A stretch of DNA of 56,482 nucleotides from Desulfobacteraceae bacterium (GTDB lineage Bacteria; Desulfobacterota; Desulfobacteria; Desulfobacterales; Desulfococcaceae). The stretch lies in contig JAABRU010000018.1 in NCBI GenBank assembly GCA_011390755.1, forward strand, positions 1-56,482, given 5' to 3'. Position numbers and translations under genes: made by a program. The notes under the pieces were generated by a model. It searched no databases, had not been told where the DNA came from, and worked only from the letters and a program-made list of their open reading frames with translations. The first letter of the stretch is position 1, and each line of letters begins with the position of its first letter. Positions 48,738 to 56,482 of the stretch are shown piece by piece.

Positions 48738-50494
48738 GTTGGAGACAGTTTTCGGTTTTCCCGGCACCTCATTTCAGCGCATTTTCTGATTCTGAACACA
48801 CTTACTTTTTCCACCAGTTCCTCCGCAATCCTGGCATGACGGTTATTCAGCATTGCCATTTCTCTGACGGCTTTGCTGATCTGCTCCACCCCTGCGGCCT
48901 GCTCGCCGGTTGCGGCTGCGATCTCATTCATCAGAAAACGGATATGACCGCTTCCTTCGGTAATACTGGAAAATATGCCCTCAATTTCGCCGCTCAGTTT
49001 CAGCCCGCTATCCAACTGTTCCATCATATCTGTTATCAGAATCGCGGTATCTTTAGCGGCCTGTGCGGAGCGGTGCGCCAGTTTTCTGACTTCCGCTGCA
49101 ACCACCGAAAAACCGGCACCGCTTTCCCCGGCTCTTGCGGCCTCGATAGCCGTATTCAGTGAAAGTATATTGATCTGAAATGCAATATCATCAATCCCTT
49201 TGATAATTTTCTGCATGGCATGGCCGGATTTTCCGATATTTCTCATGGAATCTGTCAACTGCGACATGGAACGCTTATACAGGACAGACTGTTTTGCTTT
49301 CTCGATCATTGTGTCGGAAAAGGTGACAAGCTCATCCGCTTTTGCCGCATTTTCCGCATTGTTCTTTGCCATTGTATCTATCTGGTTCAGCGAAGCAGAG
49401 GTTTCCTCAATATTGCCTGCCTGACGGATCACACCTGCTGCCAGTGTACGGGATTTTCCGATAATGCCTTCGATCATCCGGTGCAGACCGGCGATCATGC
49501 GGTTCTGAACTTCCGCCAGTTCCCCGATCTCATCCTTCCGGTTCATTTGCAGTATGCCGGTCAGATCACCGTTTGCAATACAGGATGAGCATTCGCAAAG
49601 CTGCTTCAGATGACGGGCAATGCCTCCGGAAAACAGAACCGCGGACACGCAGGCGAGAAACCCCAGAATCCCCCCGATAATCAAGGCAATATGAATGATT
49701 TCACTATGGAGTTTCCGAATATCTTCTTTATCCGTGAAGTGCAGCAGCAGCAGATTCGGGTTTCCCGGATCTGCCGTGAAAGGCCGGATATTCAGAATAC
49801 CCCGGTGAGGCCCTGCAGCATAATCCTCCCAATGGCAGGCATTCCCGTTCAGATGAATCCCGTCTGCCCTGATAAGCTCCCGGGATGCGGCAAGGATACG
49901 GACCCTGTTATTTTTTTTCTCAAGAATCGCAATCATCGCGTGCTGACCGGAAATGAGTTTCAGAAAACCGGTATCTATATTTTTCTTCAATACCAGGGTT
50001 CCGTAAAATATCTTATCCTTAATAAGTCTTGCATAAAGAATCACTCTCAGATGCCGATCTTCTGTTATCACCCTGTGAGGGATTTCCTGTTCCCCCCCTG
50101 TTTCTTTGAAAACAGGGAGATGTCCGCCACTGCTATCTTCGGTGCCTGCAATTTTCTGATTATTTTTATCATAAAATTCAATGCTGTCCGAACGGATAAT
50201 GCTTTGCTGCCGCAGAAGTTTTTTTCGGAGCGGCCCGGTATCTTTGGTAAACCATGCAACTTTGACCAGATCCGATAAATGGGGATCCGATACGATAAAA
50301 TGGGAATATCTGCGGTACTGCTCCGTAACATATCGGAAGTCTGCAACGATTTTATCCATGTGCTGCGATATTTTTTCCTTTTTGTCCGCCATCAGAACTT
50401 TTTCCGACTGAAGGGAAAATACGCATACCATTGACAAAATCGCTGCCAGGGACAACCCGGCAGCGAAAACACTCAGTTTTGTTCCGATTTTCAT
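48722..50494 (-). CDS. Methyl-accepting chemotaxis protein
   Basis: 590 residues. TM1 (about 8-28) is followed by a periplasmic double-Cache-like sensor (about 30-265, with RYSHFIVSDPHLSDLVKVAW and HLRVILYARLIKDKIFYGTL). TM2 is about 267-290, then HAMP and the coiled-coil signalling domain with the conserved tip IDDIAFQINILSLNTAIEAARAGESGAGFSVVA. It starts 1 bp after the stop of the binding-protein gene, so the pair is co-expressed. The C-terminus (LSPTGVSF) is encoded partly by repeat F3, so the natural tail may have been trimmed. Confidence 0.95.
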   Translation of the reverse strand: MKIGTKLSVFAAGLSLAAILSMVCVFSLQSEKVLMADKKEKISQHMDKIVADFRYVTEQYRRYSHFIVSDPHLSDLVKVAWFTKDTGPLRKKLLRQQSIIRSDSIEFYDKNNQKIAGTEDSSGGHLPVFKETGGEQEIPHRVITEDRHLRVILYARLIKDKIFYGTLVLKKNIDTGFLKLISGQHAMIAILEKKNNRVRILAASRELIRADGIHLNGNACHWEDYAAGPHRGILNIRPFTADPGNPNLLLLHFTDKEDIRKLHSEIIHIALIIGGILGFLACVSAVLFSGGIARHLKQLCECSSCIANGDLTGILQMNRKDEIGELAEVQNRMIAGLHRMIEGIIGKSRTLAAGVIRQAGNIEETSASLNQIDTMAKNNAENAAKADELVTFSDTMIEKAKQSVLYKRSMSQLTDSMRNIGKSGHAMQKIIKGIDDIAFQINILSLNTAIEAARAGESGAGFSVVAAEVRKLAHRSAQAAKDTAILITDMMEQLDSGLKLSGEIEGIFSSITEGSGHIRFLMNEIAAATGEQAAGVEQISKAVREMAMLNNRHARIAEELVEKVSVFRIRKCAEMRCRENRKLSPTGVSF

Positions 50495-50495
50495 C

Positions 50496-51389
50496 CTAAA
50501 ATCCCTGACGGAGCCAATCCATCGCCAGTCCTTTTTCGATCAGTTCTTTACCGTGAGGGCTTTTCATAAATGCAAGATATTTCTGTGCAGATTCCAAAGC
50601 CCCTGACGGGGTGACCAGAGAAATATTGGCAAGAAAGGGATAATCTCCGTTTTTCTCCGCCTCCCGTGACGGGAGAATACCGCTGATTTTCAGTGCTTTG
50701 CTGTTTTCATCCCAAAAAAAACGGGGTGCCATTGTGACTGCCATTTCCAAATCCGCAATCTTTTCAAACTGGTTATCGGTAATTTCAACCGACATCACAG
50801 CCTGTTTCAGGCGTTCCGGATCTTTGGCAATTCCGGCTTTCTGAAGGGCCTGCCCTATCAGATCATCATAATTCGCGCCGCATTCCTGCCTGTAAATCAG
50901 AATATCTCTGTCTTTTCCGCCCACCTCTTTCCAGTTTCGGATCCGGCCTGCAAAAATTTTCAGCACCTGCTCTGTGCCAAGTTCATTCACCGGATTGTTT
51001 TTATGGACGATCACGGAATATGCCAGCGAATCCAGCCGGGTTTCCCTAATTCCGGCTGCCTGTTCTTCCGCAGTCAGGGGTCTGTGCAGCGTTCCGATGT
51101 CCGCTTTTCCCGCCAGAACCGCTGCAACACCTTTATTGACACCGGAACAGTCGCTGTTCATGGTGAACCGGCAGGCTGTCTCGTTTTTGTAAGGGTTGGG
51201 AAAGGTTTTCTGATCCTCATGCCCGATGACCACAAAGGGAAAGATGCAGCGGGATGTCACACTGATCGTTAATGCAGGCAGTTTTCCTGCCGGATTTCCG
51301 GCAGACAGGATTTGCGGAAATCCCATCATTCCTGCCGCAGCAGCACTCAGTTTCAGAAAATGCCGTCGGGTGCAACAACTGCAATTCAT
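50496..51389 (-). CDS. Tat-exported phosphate-type periplasmic binding protein
   Basis: 297 residues. CTRRHFLKLSAAAAGMMGFP is a twin-arginine signal with a Cys-rich start (NCSCC). The mature part is a PstS-like/PBP_like_2 fold: SGVNKGVAAVLAGKADIGTLHRPLTAEE, YSVIVHKNNPVNELGTEQVLKIFAGRIRNWKEVGGKD, and DWLRQGF at the end. No ABC permease is nearby; the next gene is a chemoreceptor. I infer a ligand-presenting protein for that receptor, ligand probably an oxyanion. Confidence 0.85.
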   Translation of the reverse strand: MNCSCCTRRHFLKLSAAAAGMMGFPQILSAGNPAGKLPALTISVTSRCIFPFVVIGHEDQKTFPNPYKNETACRFTMNSDCSGVNKGVAAVLAGKADIGTLHRPLTAEEQAAGIRETRLDSLAYSVIVHKNNPVNELGTEQVLKIFAGRIRNWKEVGGKDRDILIYRQECGANYDDLIGQALQKAGIAKDPERLKQAVMSVEITDNQFEKIADLEMAVTMAPRFFWDENSKALKISGILPSREAEKNGDYPFLANISLVTPSGALESAQKYLAFMKSPHGKELIEKGLAMDWLRQGF

Positions 51390-51426
51390 AGATAACTCCT
51401 ATTGAAAGATATTCTGCTGAATAAAG

Positions 51427-51532
51427 TTGATGAACCGGTAAAAAGCCATTTTTCCAGAATTTAACCTTAGTAAAATCAGCATGTAAAACTGATGAAATAC
51501 CCGGATTCCGGACTTTTTACATATTCATCAAA
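51427..51532. repeat. Repeat family B, copy 5
   Basis: The cleanest pair of B termini: TTGATGAACCGGTAAAAAG and CGGACTTTTTACATATTCATCAA. It lies between the binding-protein start and the feoB stop, so any promoter for the chemotaxis pair is in or beside it. Confidence 0.8.
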
Positions 51533-51562
51533 GTTAATATGTTTTCAAACATTTTCCCCTTC

Positions 51563-53773
51563 TTACAGGATCAGCGATCCGATCCGGAATACCAGCACTG
51601 CCAGTGTAAATGCCAGTAATGTATTGAATATCATGGAAAAAGCCCCCCATTTCCACGAACCGGCTTCTCTGGCAATACATACCACCGTTACAAAACAGGG
51701 CGCGTAAAAAATAGTGAAAATGATCAGACTGAGCGCGGTCAGGGAAGACCAGCCGGGCGCTTTGACCAGCATTTCTCCCAAAGACCCGCTGGCTTCCGGA
51801 TCCACATTGCCGAGGGAATAGGCAGTACCCAGGGTTGAAACCACAACTTCTTTTGCCGCAAAACCGCCCACCAGCGCGATATTGGTGCGCCAGTCAAACC
51901 CTGCCAGCCAGGAAATTCTTTCCAATGCGGTGCCGAGCCTTCCGGCGGCGGAATATCTCAGTCCGGCTTCGGCCTGCTCCGCCTCAATTACATTCAGCCG
52001 GTTTTTCAGTACCTGCGCGGCTTCGGAAATTTCGCTGTCTTCTCCGGCGGTTTCCGCCTCCCTGGCAATGTCTGCGGATACAGAGGAGAGGAGCGCGCTG
52101 CGCTGCCGATGGAACTGGGCTGTTTCCGAATCCGGCAGACCGGGAAAGGTCATCATTGCCCACAGAATTACGGAAACCGCCAGAATCACTGTTCCGGCTT
52201 TTTTGATATACTGCCAGGTTCTTTCCCATGTATGAATGGCAAGCCCTTTGAATGTGGGAAAACGGTAGGGGGGAAGTTCCATAACAAAGGGGGATGACTC
52301 TCCTCTGATCACGGTCATTCTCAGAAGTTTTGCCACCAGCAGCGCACCGCCCCATGAGATCAGGGTGAGAAGAAACATGAGCATTCCCTGATGGTTCGGG
52401 AAAAAGGCCGCGATCAGAAGGGCAAAGACCGGCATTTTCGCACCGCAGTTCATAAAGGGAGCGGTCAGAAGGGTGGCCAGCTGTTCCCGCGGGGATTTCA
52501 GGGTCCGGGCCGCCATGACACCGGGAACCGCGCAGCCGCCCGCAATTCCCCCGGATACGATAAAGGCCATCACGGAACTGCCGTGAAGCCCGAATACCCG
52601 GAACACCCGGTCAAGCATGTAGGCAACCCGTGCCAGATACCCGGAATCCTCCAGAAGGGAAATACCGAGAAACATGAACATAATCAGGGGAACAAAGCTC
52701 AGCACCCCTCCCGCACCGTCAATAATGCCGGACACAATCAGGGATTTCAAATGCCCCTCCGGCAGGCTTTCGGATACCCGACTGTTCAGCCATCCGAAAA
52801 AACTCTCCAGCCATCCCACAGGGGTTTCGCTGTAGGTAAAAATAAACTGGTACAACCCCAGAAGGATCAGAAACATGATCAGGGGACCCGCGAAGCGGTT
52901 TGTCAGAACCCTGTCAATATTATCCGAGAGGTACATCCTGTTTTTATCATGGTTTTCCTTCAGAACCCCCTGCCGGAGAACAGAGCGGATATATCCGTAG
53001 CGGTAATCGGCAATCACGGCTTCGGGCCAGATATCCGACACGCGCTGCAGATGCCGGGACACTTTTTCGACAATCTGTTCCAGTTTGCCGGATATTTCCT
53101 GATTTCTGCTCCTGCCCTTTCCGAGGATCTGCTCATCTTTTTCCATATATTTCAGGGCAACCCATCGGGCCGGATAGATGTCTGTCAGAAAATTGTATCT
53201 GCGGATTTCCTCTTCCATTTCAAACATCGCGGAATCAATATCCTGGCCGTAGGAGATGAGCAGCGGAGGATTTTTCTTTTTTTCGGCTGCCGCGGCCGCT
53301 GCGCTGCGGATGAGTTCATCTTTTCCCTGCCCGGTTCTGGCAATGATGGGAACCACCGGAACCCCCATGAGTTCCGAAAGTTTTTCCGCACTGATTTCCA
53401 GCCCTCTGTTTTTGGCCAGATCCATCATATTCAGCGCAATACAGACCGGAACCCCGAGTTCCAGCAGCTGGATCGTGAGATAAAGATTGCGTTCCAGATT
53501 GGATGCATCCACGATATTGATGGTCAGATCCGGGGTTTCGCTGACCAGGAAATCCCTGGCCACCACTTCTTCCATGGAATAGGCTGTCAGGGAATAGGTC
53601 CCCGGCAGATCGGTAATCCGCATCCGGTATCCGCTGACAATGCAGGTACCTTCTTTTTTTTCCACGGTGACACCCGGATAGTTCCCCACATGCTGACGTG
53701 CTCCGGTCAGTTCGTTAAACAGGGTGGTTTTTCCGGAATTGGGATTACCGCCCAGTGCAATGCTTGCTTCCAT
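51563..53773 (-). CDS. feoB: Ferrous iron transporter FeoB
   Basis: 736 residues. The N-terminal GTPase has G1 GGNPNSGKTTLFN, G2/switch region VGNYPGVTVEKKEG, G3 DLPGTYSLTAYSMEE and G4 ALNMMD. A GDI-like helical linker follows, then the inner-membrane core with two Gate motifs and about 10 helices (FAGPLIMFLILLGLYQFIFTY, MFLGISLLEDSGYLARVAYMLDR, GCAVPGVMAARTL). It imports Fe(II) under anoxic conditions. It is separated from feoA by 3 bp. Confidence 0.98.
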   Translation of the reverse strand: MEASIALGGNPNSGKTTLFNELTGARQHVGNYPGVTVEKKEGTCIVSGYRMRITDLPGTYSLTAYSMEEVVARDFLVSETPDLTINIVDASNLERNLYLTIQLLELGVPVCIALNMMDLAKNRGLEISAEKLSELMGVPVVPIIARTGQGKDELIRSAAAAAAEKKKNPPLLISYGQDIDSAMFEMEEEIRRYNFLTDIYPARWVALKYMEKDEQILGKGRSRNQEISGKLEQIVEKVSRHLQRVSDIWPEAVIADYRYGYIRSVLRQGVLKENHDKNRMYLSDNIDRVLTNRFAGPLIMFLILLGLYQFIFTYSETPVGWLESFFGWLNSRVSESLPEGHLKSLIVSGIIDGAGGVLSFVPLIMFMFLGISLLEDSGYLARVAYMLDRVFRVFGLHGSSVMAFIVSGGIAGGCAVPGVMAARTLKSPREQLATLLTAPFMNCGAKMPVFALLIAAFFPNHQGMLMFLLTLISWGGALLVAKLLRMTVIRGESSPFVMELPPYRFPTFKGLAIHTWERTWQYIKKAGTVILAVSVILWAMMTFPGLPDSETAQFHRQRSALLSSVSADIAREAETAGEDSEISEAAQVLKNRLNVIEAEQAEAGLRYSAAGRLGTALERISWLAGFDWRTNIALVGGFAAKEVVVSTLGTAYSLGNVDPEASGSLGEMLVKAPGWSSLTALSLIIFTIFYAPCFVTVVCIAREAGSWKWGAFSMIFNTLLAFTLAVLVFRIGSLIL

Positions 53774-53776
53774 ATC

Positions 53777-54010
53777 TTATTTTACCTCCACTTCAATATA
53801 ATCGGCCTCTTTGTTTCTCAGGGTCAGGATGAATCCTCTGACTCTCAGCGCAACCGGGTCATAGAGGGGCGCTCTCCCCTGCACCTTGATTTCCGTTCCG
53901 GGCACAAGCCCCATATCCCGGATACGCCTGCCCGGTTCACCGGCAGCTTTTACCGCTGTGATCATTCCTTCCTGATTGTCCTGCATATACCTCATACCCA
54001 ATCGCCTCAT
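53777..54010 (-). CDS. feoA: FeoA ferrous iron transport accessory protein
   Basis: 77 residues with an SH3-like fold: GEPGRRIRDMGLVPGTEIKVQGRAPLYDPVALRVRGFILTLRNKEA. GGAGG sits 9 bases before the ATG at 54010. It overlaps the end of the upstream HD-GYP fusion ORF by 74 bp in another frame, an unusually long overlap that suggests the upstream ORF's tail is not natural. Confidence 0.96.
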   Translation of the reverse strand: MRRLGMRYMQDNQEGMITAVKAAGEPGRRIRDMGLVPGTEIKVQGRAPLYDPVALRVRGFILTLRNKEADYIEVEVK

Positions 54011-55022
54011 TCCGATAATCCTCCTTTTTCAGTGTATGACTGTTTTTTCCGGTTCCGCAGCTGCAGTTTGCACAGTTGCCGCTGCACCGGTCTTCTTTGC
54101 TTTTGGATGACACCAGCACCCTGCATCCCCCGGGTGCAATATTAAAACCCTTTTTTCCTTTAAAAAAAATACGTTCTCCCGGGATCAGACTGAAGTTCAG
54201 TCCGCAGCGGAAGGTATTGCATCCGAAAGGGCAGAGATTGTGAAGATGGGAGGTATCAATAAAGACCTTCCCGCTGCGATCACAGGAACCGTGAATACAG
54301 TTGAGCAGTTCCCATGCGGAAATCCCGTCAAAATCCCCTTTGGGCCGCAGGTGAAGATTGCCCCTGCTGATTCTTGATTCGATTTGAAATTTTTCAGACA
54401 TGTTTTTTCCTCCTATGGAGAATAAGGTTTGGCGAATCCTGTCCCTGTGTTCCGATAAAACCCGGACAATTTCAGGATCAAACTGGGTTCCGGAACACCG
54501 GATGATTTCACGGACGGCCTCATCAAATGTTTTGGCCGGACGATAGGGCCGGAGACCGGTCATGGCCGACAGGCTGTCTGCCACAGCAATGATTCTTGCC
54601 CCCGGAGGAATGGCTTCGCCTCTGCATCCGTGAGGATAACCCTGTCCGTCGTACCGCTCATGATGATGCAGCACCATCTCACAGATTCCCGCGTCCGCGA
54701 TTTCCGAAACCGGCCGGAGAATCGCTGCCCCGATCTGCGGATGCCTGCGGACAGCCTGCCATTCTGTATGTGTCAGTTTTCCGTTTTTATGGAGGATACT
54801 GTCCGGAATCCCGATTTTCCCGATGTCATGGAGATGTCCGGCAATATGGATAATATCCGCCGTCTTTGCATCCGGACCGAGCGACAGTGCCAGAATCCGG
54901 GATATTTCCGCCACTTCCAGAGAATGCCTTTCTGTATAAGCATCTTTTGCGTCAATGGCATTTCCCAGTGATTCTGAAAACTGATGAATTGCGGTGAAGG
55001 ATCTGTCTGTGTTCACTTTCAT
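53937..55022 (-). CDS. HD-GYP phosphodiesterase joined to a Feo-associated STAS-like/Cys-rich protein
   Basis: 361 residues. Residues 1 to about 205 form an HD-GYP domain (HSLEVAEISRILAL, HLHDIGKIGIPD, HHERYDGQGYPHG), expected to hydrolyse c-di-GMP. Residue 210 (ATG at 54395) is preceded by TAGGAGGAAAAAAC, a near-perfect ribosome site, and opens a second unit: LHLRPKGDFDGISAWELLNCI, VFIDTSHLHNLCPFGCNTF, then CSGNCANCSCG. The second unit looks STAS-like with a metal-binding Cys tail and is often found as a separate feo-linked gene. Two products or a fusion are both possible. It heads the feo operon. Confidence 0.85.
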   Translation of the reverse strand: MKVNTDRSFTAIHQFSESLGNAIDAKDAYTERHSLEVAEISRILALSLGPDAKTADIIHIAGHLHDIGKIGIPDSILHKNGKLTHTEWQAVRRHPQIGAAILRPVSEIADAGICEMVLHHHERYDGQGYPHGCRGEAIPPGARIIAVADSLSAMTGLRPYRPAKTFDEAVREIIRCSGTQFDPEIVRVLSEHRDRIRQTLFSIGGKNMSEKFQIESRISRGNLHLRPKGDFDGISAWELLNCIHGSCDRSGKVFIDTSHLHNLCPFGCNTFRCGLNFSLIPGERIFFKGKKGFNIAPGGCRVLVSSKSKEDRCSGNCANCSCGTGKNSHTLKKEDYRNEAIGYEVYAGQSGRNDHSGKSCR

Positions 55023-55049
55023 ATTTTTCCCTGTTTCCGTTCCTGATAA

Positions 55050-55097
55050 AATAAAAAAGGCGCAACCCCGCGATCTGACCGCAGCGGGTTACGCCTT
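55050..55097 (-). terminator. Intrinsic terminator in the leader of the feo operon
   Basis: On the minus strand AAGGCG-x-AACCC pairs with GGGTT-x-CGCCTT across a short loop, followed by TTTTTTAT. It ends 28 bp before the HD-GYP start and 180 bp after the previous gene. It either ends transcription of the 96-codon gene or acts as an attenuator of the feo operon. Confidence 0.85.
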
Positions 55098-55184
55098 CAC
55101 TTTTTCCGCGCGGATTCCGCCGGAAACCGTAAGACATACCGAATTGTCTGATAAACTTATTGGACTGTCAGCAAAGTTTCCTGA

Positions 55185-55241
55185 CATCGCAGAAACGGCT
55201 TCCTGCCGTTTCCGGGGCGGCAGACTGCCTCCCCTGCGATG
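55185..55241. other. Three-way-junction-like inverted repeat in the feo leader
   Basis: An outer stem CATCGCAG/CTGCGATG (55185-55192, 55234-55241) encloses two perfect inner stems, GAAACGGC/GCCGTTTC and GGCAG/CTGCC with flanking GGGG/CCCC. Outside it, GGACTGTCA (55162-55170) is inverted at 55263-55271 (TGACAGTCC). It could be a structured leader RNA or another small mobile palindrome. Confidence 0.6.
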
Positions 55242-55275
55242 AAATAATTGTCAAGAAATATAATTGACAGTCCAC

Positions 55276-55548
55276 TTATTCCGCTTCCGCCAATACCTGC
55301 GTAAGCTCTATGCGCAATGTTTCAAGCTGTTTGGATTTGAACGCTTTCCTGCTTTGATCCAATACCCCGATGGCATCACGGATGGCCGCTTTCAGTTTCA
55401 GTTCACGGGAACATGCCGCATTTCCGGAACCGGGCTGCCCCTCCAGAAGGAATGACAGGGCATTGCGGTGTCTGTCCATATCCTGATACAGCAGATGAAC
55501 CCTCTCCCCCAGATTTCTGAGTATCCGATCCTTTTGTGCCGCTTTCAT
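55276..55548 (-). CDS. Hypothetical helical protein
   Basis: 90 residues from the ATG at 55548 (AGGAGTATAATATG context); the track of open frame before it is short. RILRNLGERVHLLYQDMDRHRNALSFLLEG and LDQSRKAFKSKQLETLRIELTQVLAEA suggest two long amphipathic helices. I do not recognise the family. It lies between dtxR and the feo leader on the same strand. Confidence 0.6.
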   Translation of the reverse strand: MKAAQKDRILRNLGERVHLLYQDMDRHRNALSFLLEGQPGSGNAACSRELKLKAAIRDAIGVLDQSRKAFKSKQLETLRIELTQVLAEAE

Positions 55549-55730
55549 ATTATACTCCTTTATCATTGTTTTATATATCTAACTTTTACAGCAAAAAATA
55601 TATGCCGCAGGAGTTGCGCAGTTAAAATCTCAACCTGCTGATTTTTATGGAAGCCAATATGGCAATGCACAAACCGCTTCTTTAAAAATCGGATAACTGG
55701 AAAACCAACTGCCCAACGCCTGACTCTGTT

Positions 55731-56198
55731 TTACATATCCTCCTCCGCCTCTTTTCTTATCCGCTTCTGATATTCTTCAAAATATTTCATGCGTTCCTCC
55801 CCCAGGGGGCATTTTTGGATAAAATTCATGAAATCCGTCAGACTGTTCACTGTCTGGGGGCTGAGGGTGTGCTCTATGCGGCATGCATCCTCATCTGCAG
55901 TTTTATAATCAATTTTCAGAATCTCTGTCAGAAATTCACGGATAATCCCATGCCTCCGCCGCATCTCCCGGCCGATATCCTCCCCCCGCTCTGTCAGCTC
56001 CACATATTCGTATTTTTCATAATAAACCAGTTCCCGTTCTTTCAGCGACCTGAGCATACTGGTGACAGAAGGCATCCGGACATCCATTTTCCGGGCAATA
56101 TCCCTGACCCGTACCGCTTTCTGCTCTTTGTCCAGGTCATATATTGCTTCAAGATAGTCTTCCATTACGGAAGTTAAAGGCTTTTCTTTTGTTTCCAT
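55731..56198 (-). CDS. DtxR/MntR-family metal-dependent repressor
   Basis: 155 residues. An N-terminal winged helix (SVMEDYLEAIYDLDKEQKAVRVRDIARKMDVRMPSVTSMLRSL) is followed by the metal-binding dimerisation domain with HGIIREFLTEIL, DACRIEHTLSPQTV and CPLG; Cys and His/Glu ligands lie in the last two. There is no SH3 domain, so it is MntR-sized. It probably senses Fe(II) or Mn(II) and controls the adjacent feo genes and itself. Confidence 0.92.
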   Translation of the reverse strand: METKEKPLTSVMEDYLEAIYDLDKEQKAVRVRDIARKMDVRMPSVTSMLRSLKERELVYYEKYEYVELTERGEDIGREMRRRHGIIREFLTEILKIDYKTADEDACRIEHTLSPQTVNSLTDFMNFIQKCPLGEERMKYFEEYQKRIRKEAEEDM

Positions 56199-56215
56199 AT
56201 TGCCACCCAGTCTTT

Positions 56216-56231
56216 GTTAGTTTAGTCTAAC
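56216..56231. promoter_or_regulatory. Candidate DtxR-type operator
   Basis: GTTAGTTTAGTCTAAC is an interrupted palindrome resembling the DtxR/IdeR consensus TTAGGnTAGnCTAACCTAA, 18 bp upstream of the repressor start. It implies autoregulation. I found no equally good copy before the feo genes. Confidence 0.6.
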
Positions 56232-56335
56232 ATTATTAATTTCTGCTAATAGCACATGCTTTTATATCCTGTCAAATCTTTTTTTCAACAGTCCGGTAAA
56301 AAAAATCGGTATGAATCATTTCAGCAGCTTATGAA

Positions 56336-56389
56336 ATGAATACGGAAGATGTGGACAATGAAACCAATATCCGCAAGACACTTTCCTAG
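56336..56389 (+). pseudogene. Start of a broken response-regulator receiver gene
   Basis: The frame reads MNTEDVDNETNIRKTLS-stop. The 38 bases 56351-56388 match 47333-47370 of the sigma-54 regulator (DDETNIRKTLSY) with 5 differences. The reading frame is cut by the CTAG end of repeat family E. The acidic pair is already degraded (DN instead of DD). Confidence 0.65.
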
Positions 56390-56482
56390 TGTTCTGTCAA
56401 CATTTATCTGACGGGTTATATCAAAAATTATCGGAAATAAGGTTTTCACCGCAAAGACGCAGGGGACGCAGGGAAAAAACCT
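56386..56482. repeat. Repeat family E, copy 3, cut by window end
   Basis: It opens CTAGTGTTCTGTCAACATTTATCTGACGGGTT, matching the terminus of the copy at 39645-39808, and continues to the end of the window. It interrupts the receiver fragment. Confidence 0.75.

Noticed and set aside
55040..55260. c-di-GMP (GEMM) riboswitch before the HD-GYP gene
   Set aside because: The conserved GEMM core bases could not be found; only generic hairpins and a terminator are present.

Overview
The window looks like part of a large, repeat-rich, medium-GC chromosome of a Gram-negative sulfate reducer-like bacterium of the Desulfobacterota (Desulfonema-like genomes are the closest match I can suggest). This is an inference from gene content: LpxH, a GpmI/RsfS/DarP housekeeping block, a FeoAB/DtxR iron locus, a DUF6812 protein, Rpn-type nucleases and very many MITE-like repeats. 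No rRNA, tRNA or CRISPR was recognised. A 24-base match to the Illumina TruSeq adapter sits at 8392-8415 inside a gene end, so the join there may be artificial. The same repeat families occur on both sides of it, which suggests one genome of origin.

Layout. 1-1.3 kb: relic of a restriction-modification pair. 1.9-4.1 kb: remains of a diversity-generating retroelement (DGR). It has a secreted SUMF1/FGE-fold protein with a variable repeat, a template repeat differing only at template adenines (18 of 18 substitutions), an 18-bp hairpin after the target gene, and fragments of an accessory protein and a reverse transcriptase. 4.2-8.3 kb: Rpn fragment, small secreted protein, DUF2887 protein, ADP-ribosylglycohydrolase. 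8.3-20.4 kb: RND/MMPL exporter fused to a methyltransferase, gpmI-rsfS, darP, universal stress protein, TMEM43-like protein. 22-26.9 kb: Fe-dependent alcohol dehydrogenase with a hybrid histidine kinase, then LpxH. 27.1-38.3 kb: a BREX type 4-like operon (brxP, DUF4007, brxC, split/frameshifted pglZ, brxL) followed by a damaged HicAB module. 38.9-46.6 kb: a second defence-like island. It has a DUF4007 protein, a 1.17-kDa-scale (about 1170-residue) P-loop ATPase, a 51-codon stub of a PP-loop (PAPS reductase-like) gene, two Phd/PIN toxin-antitoxin pairs, an interrupted Rpn nuclease and a Uma2 nuclease. 47.3-51.4 kb: sigma-54 regulator, chemoreceptor, phosphate-type binding protein. 51.5-56.2 kb: feoB-feoA-(HD-GYP/Feo-associated fusion) and dtxR.

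Three themes stand out. First, the DGR footprint is unambiguous at base level, but its reverse transcriptase is gone from this locus. Second, two neighbouring defence modules share DUF4007 and PP-loop sulfur-chemistry genes, and one of them has been decapitated. Third, at least five adjacent gene pairs are joined in frame while the downstream gene keeps its own Shine-Dalgarno and ATG. At least six families of short inverted-terminal-repeat elements fill the gaps, abut gene ends (even supplying stop codons) and interrupt genes.
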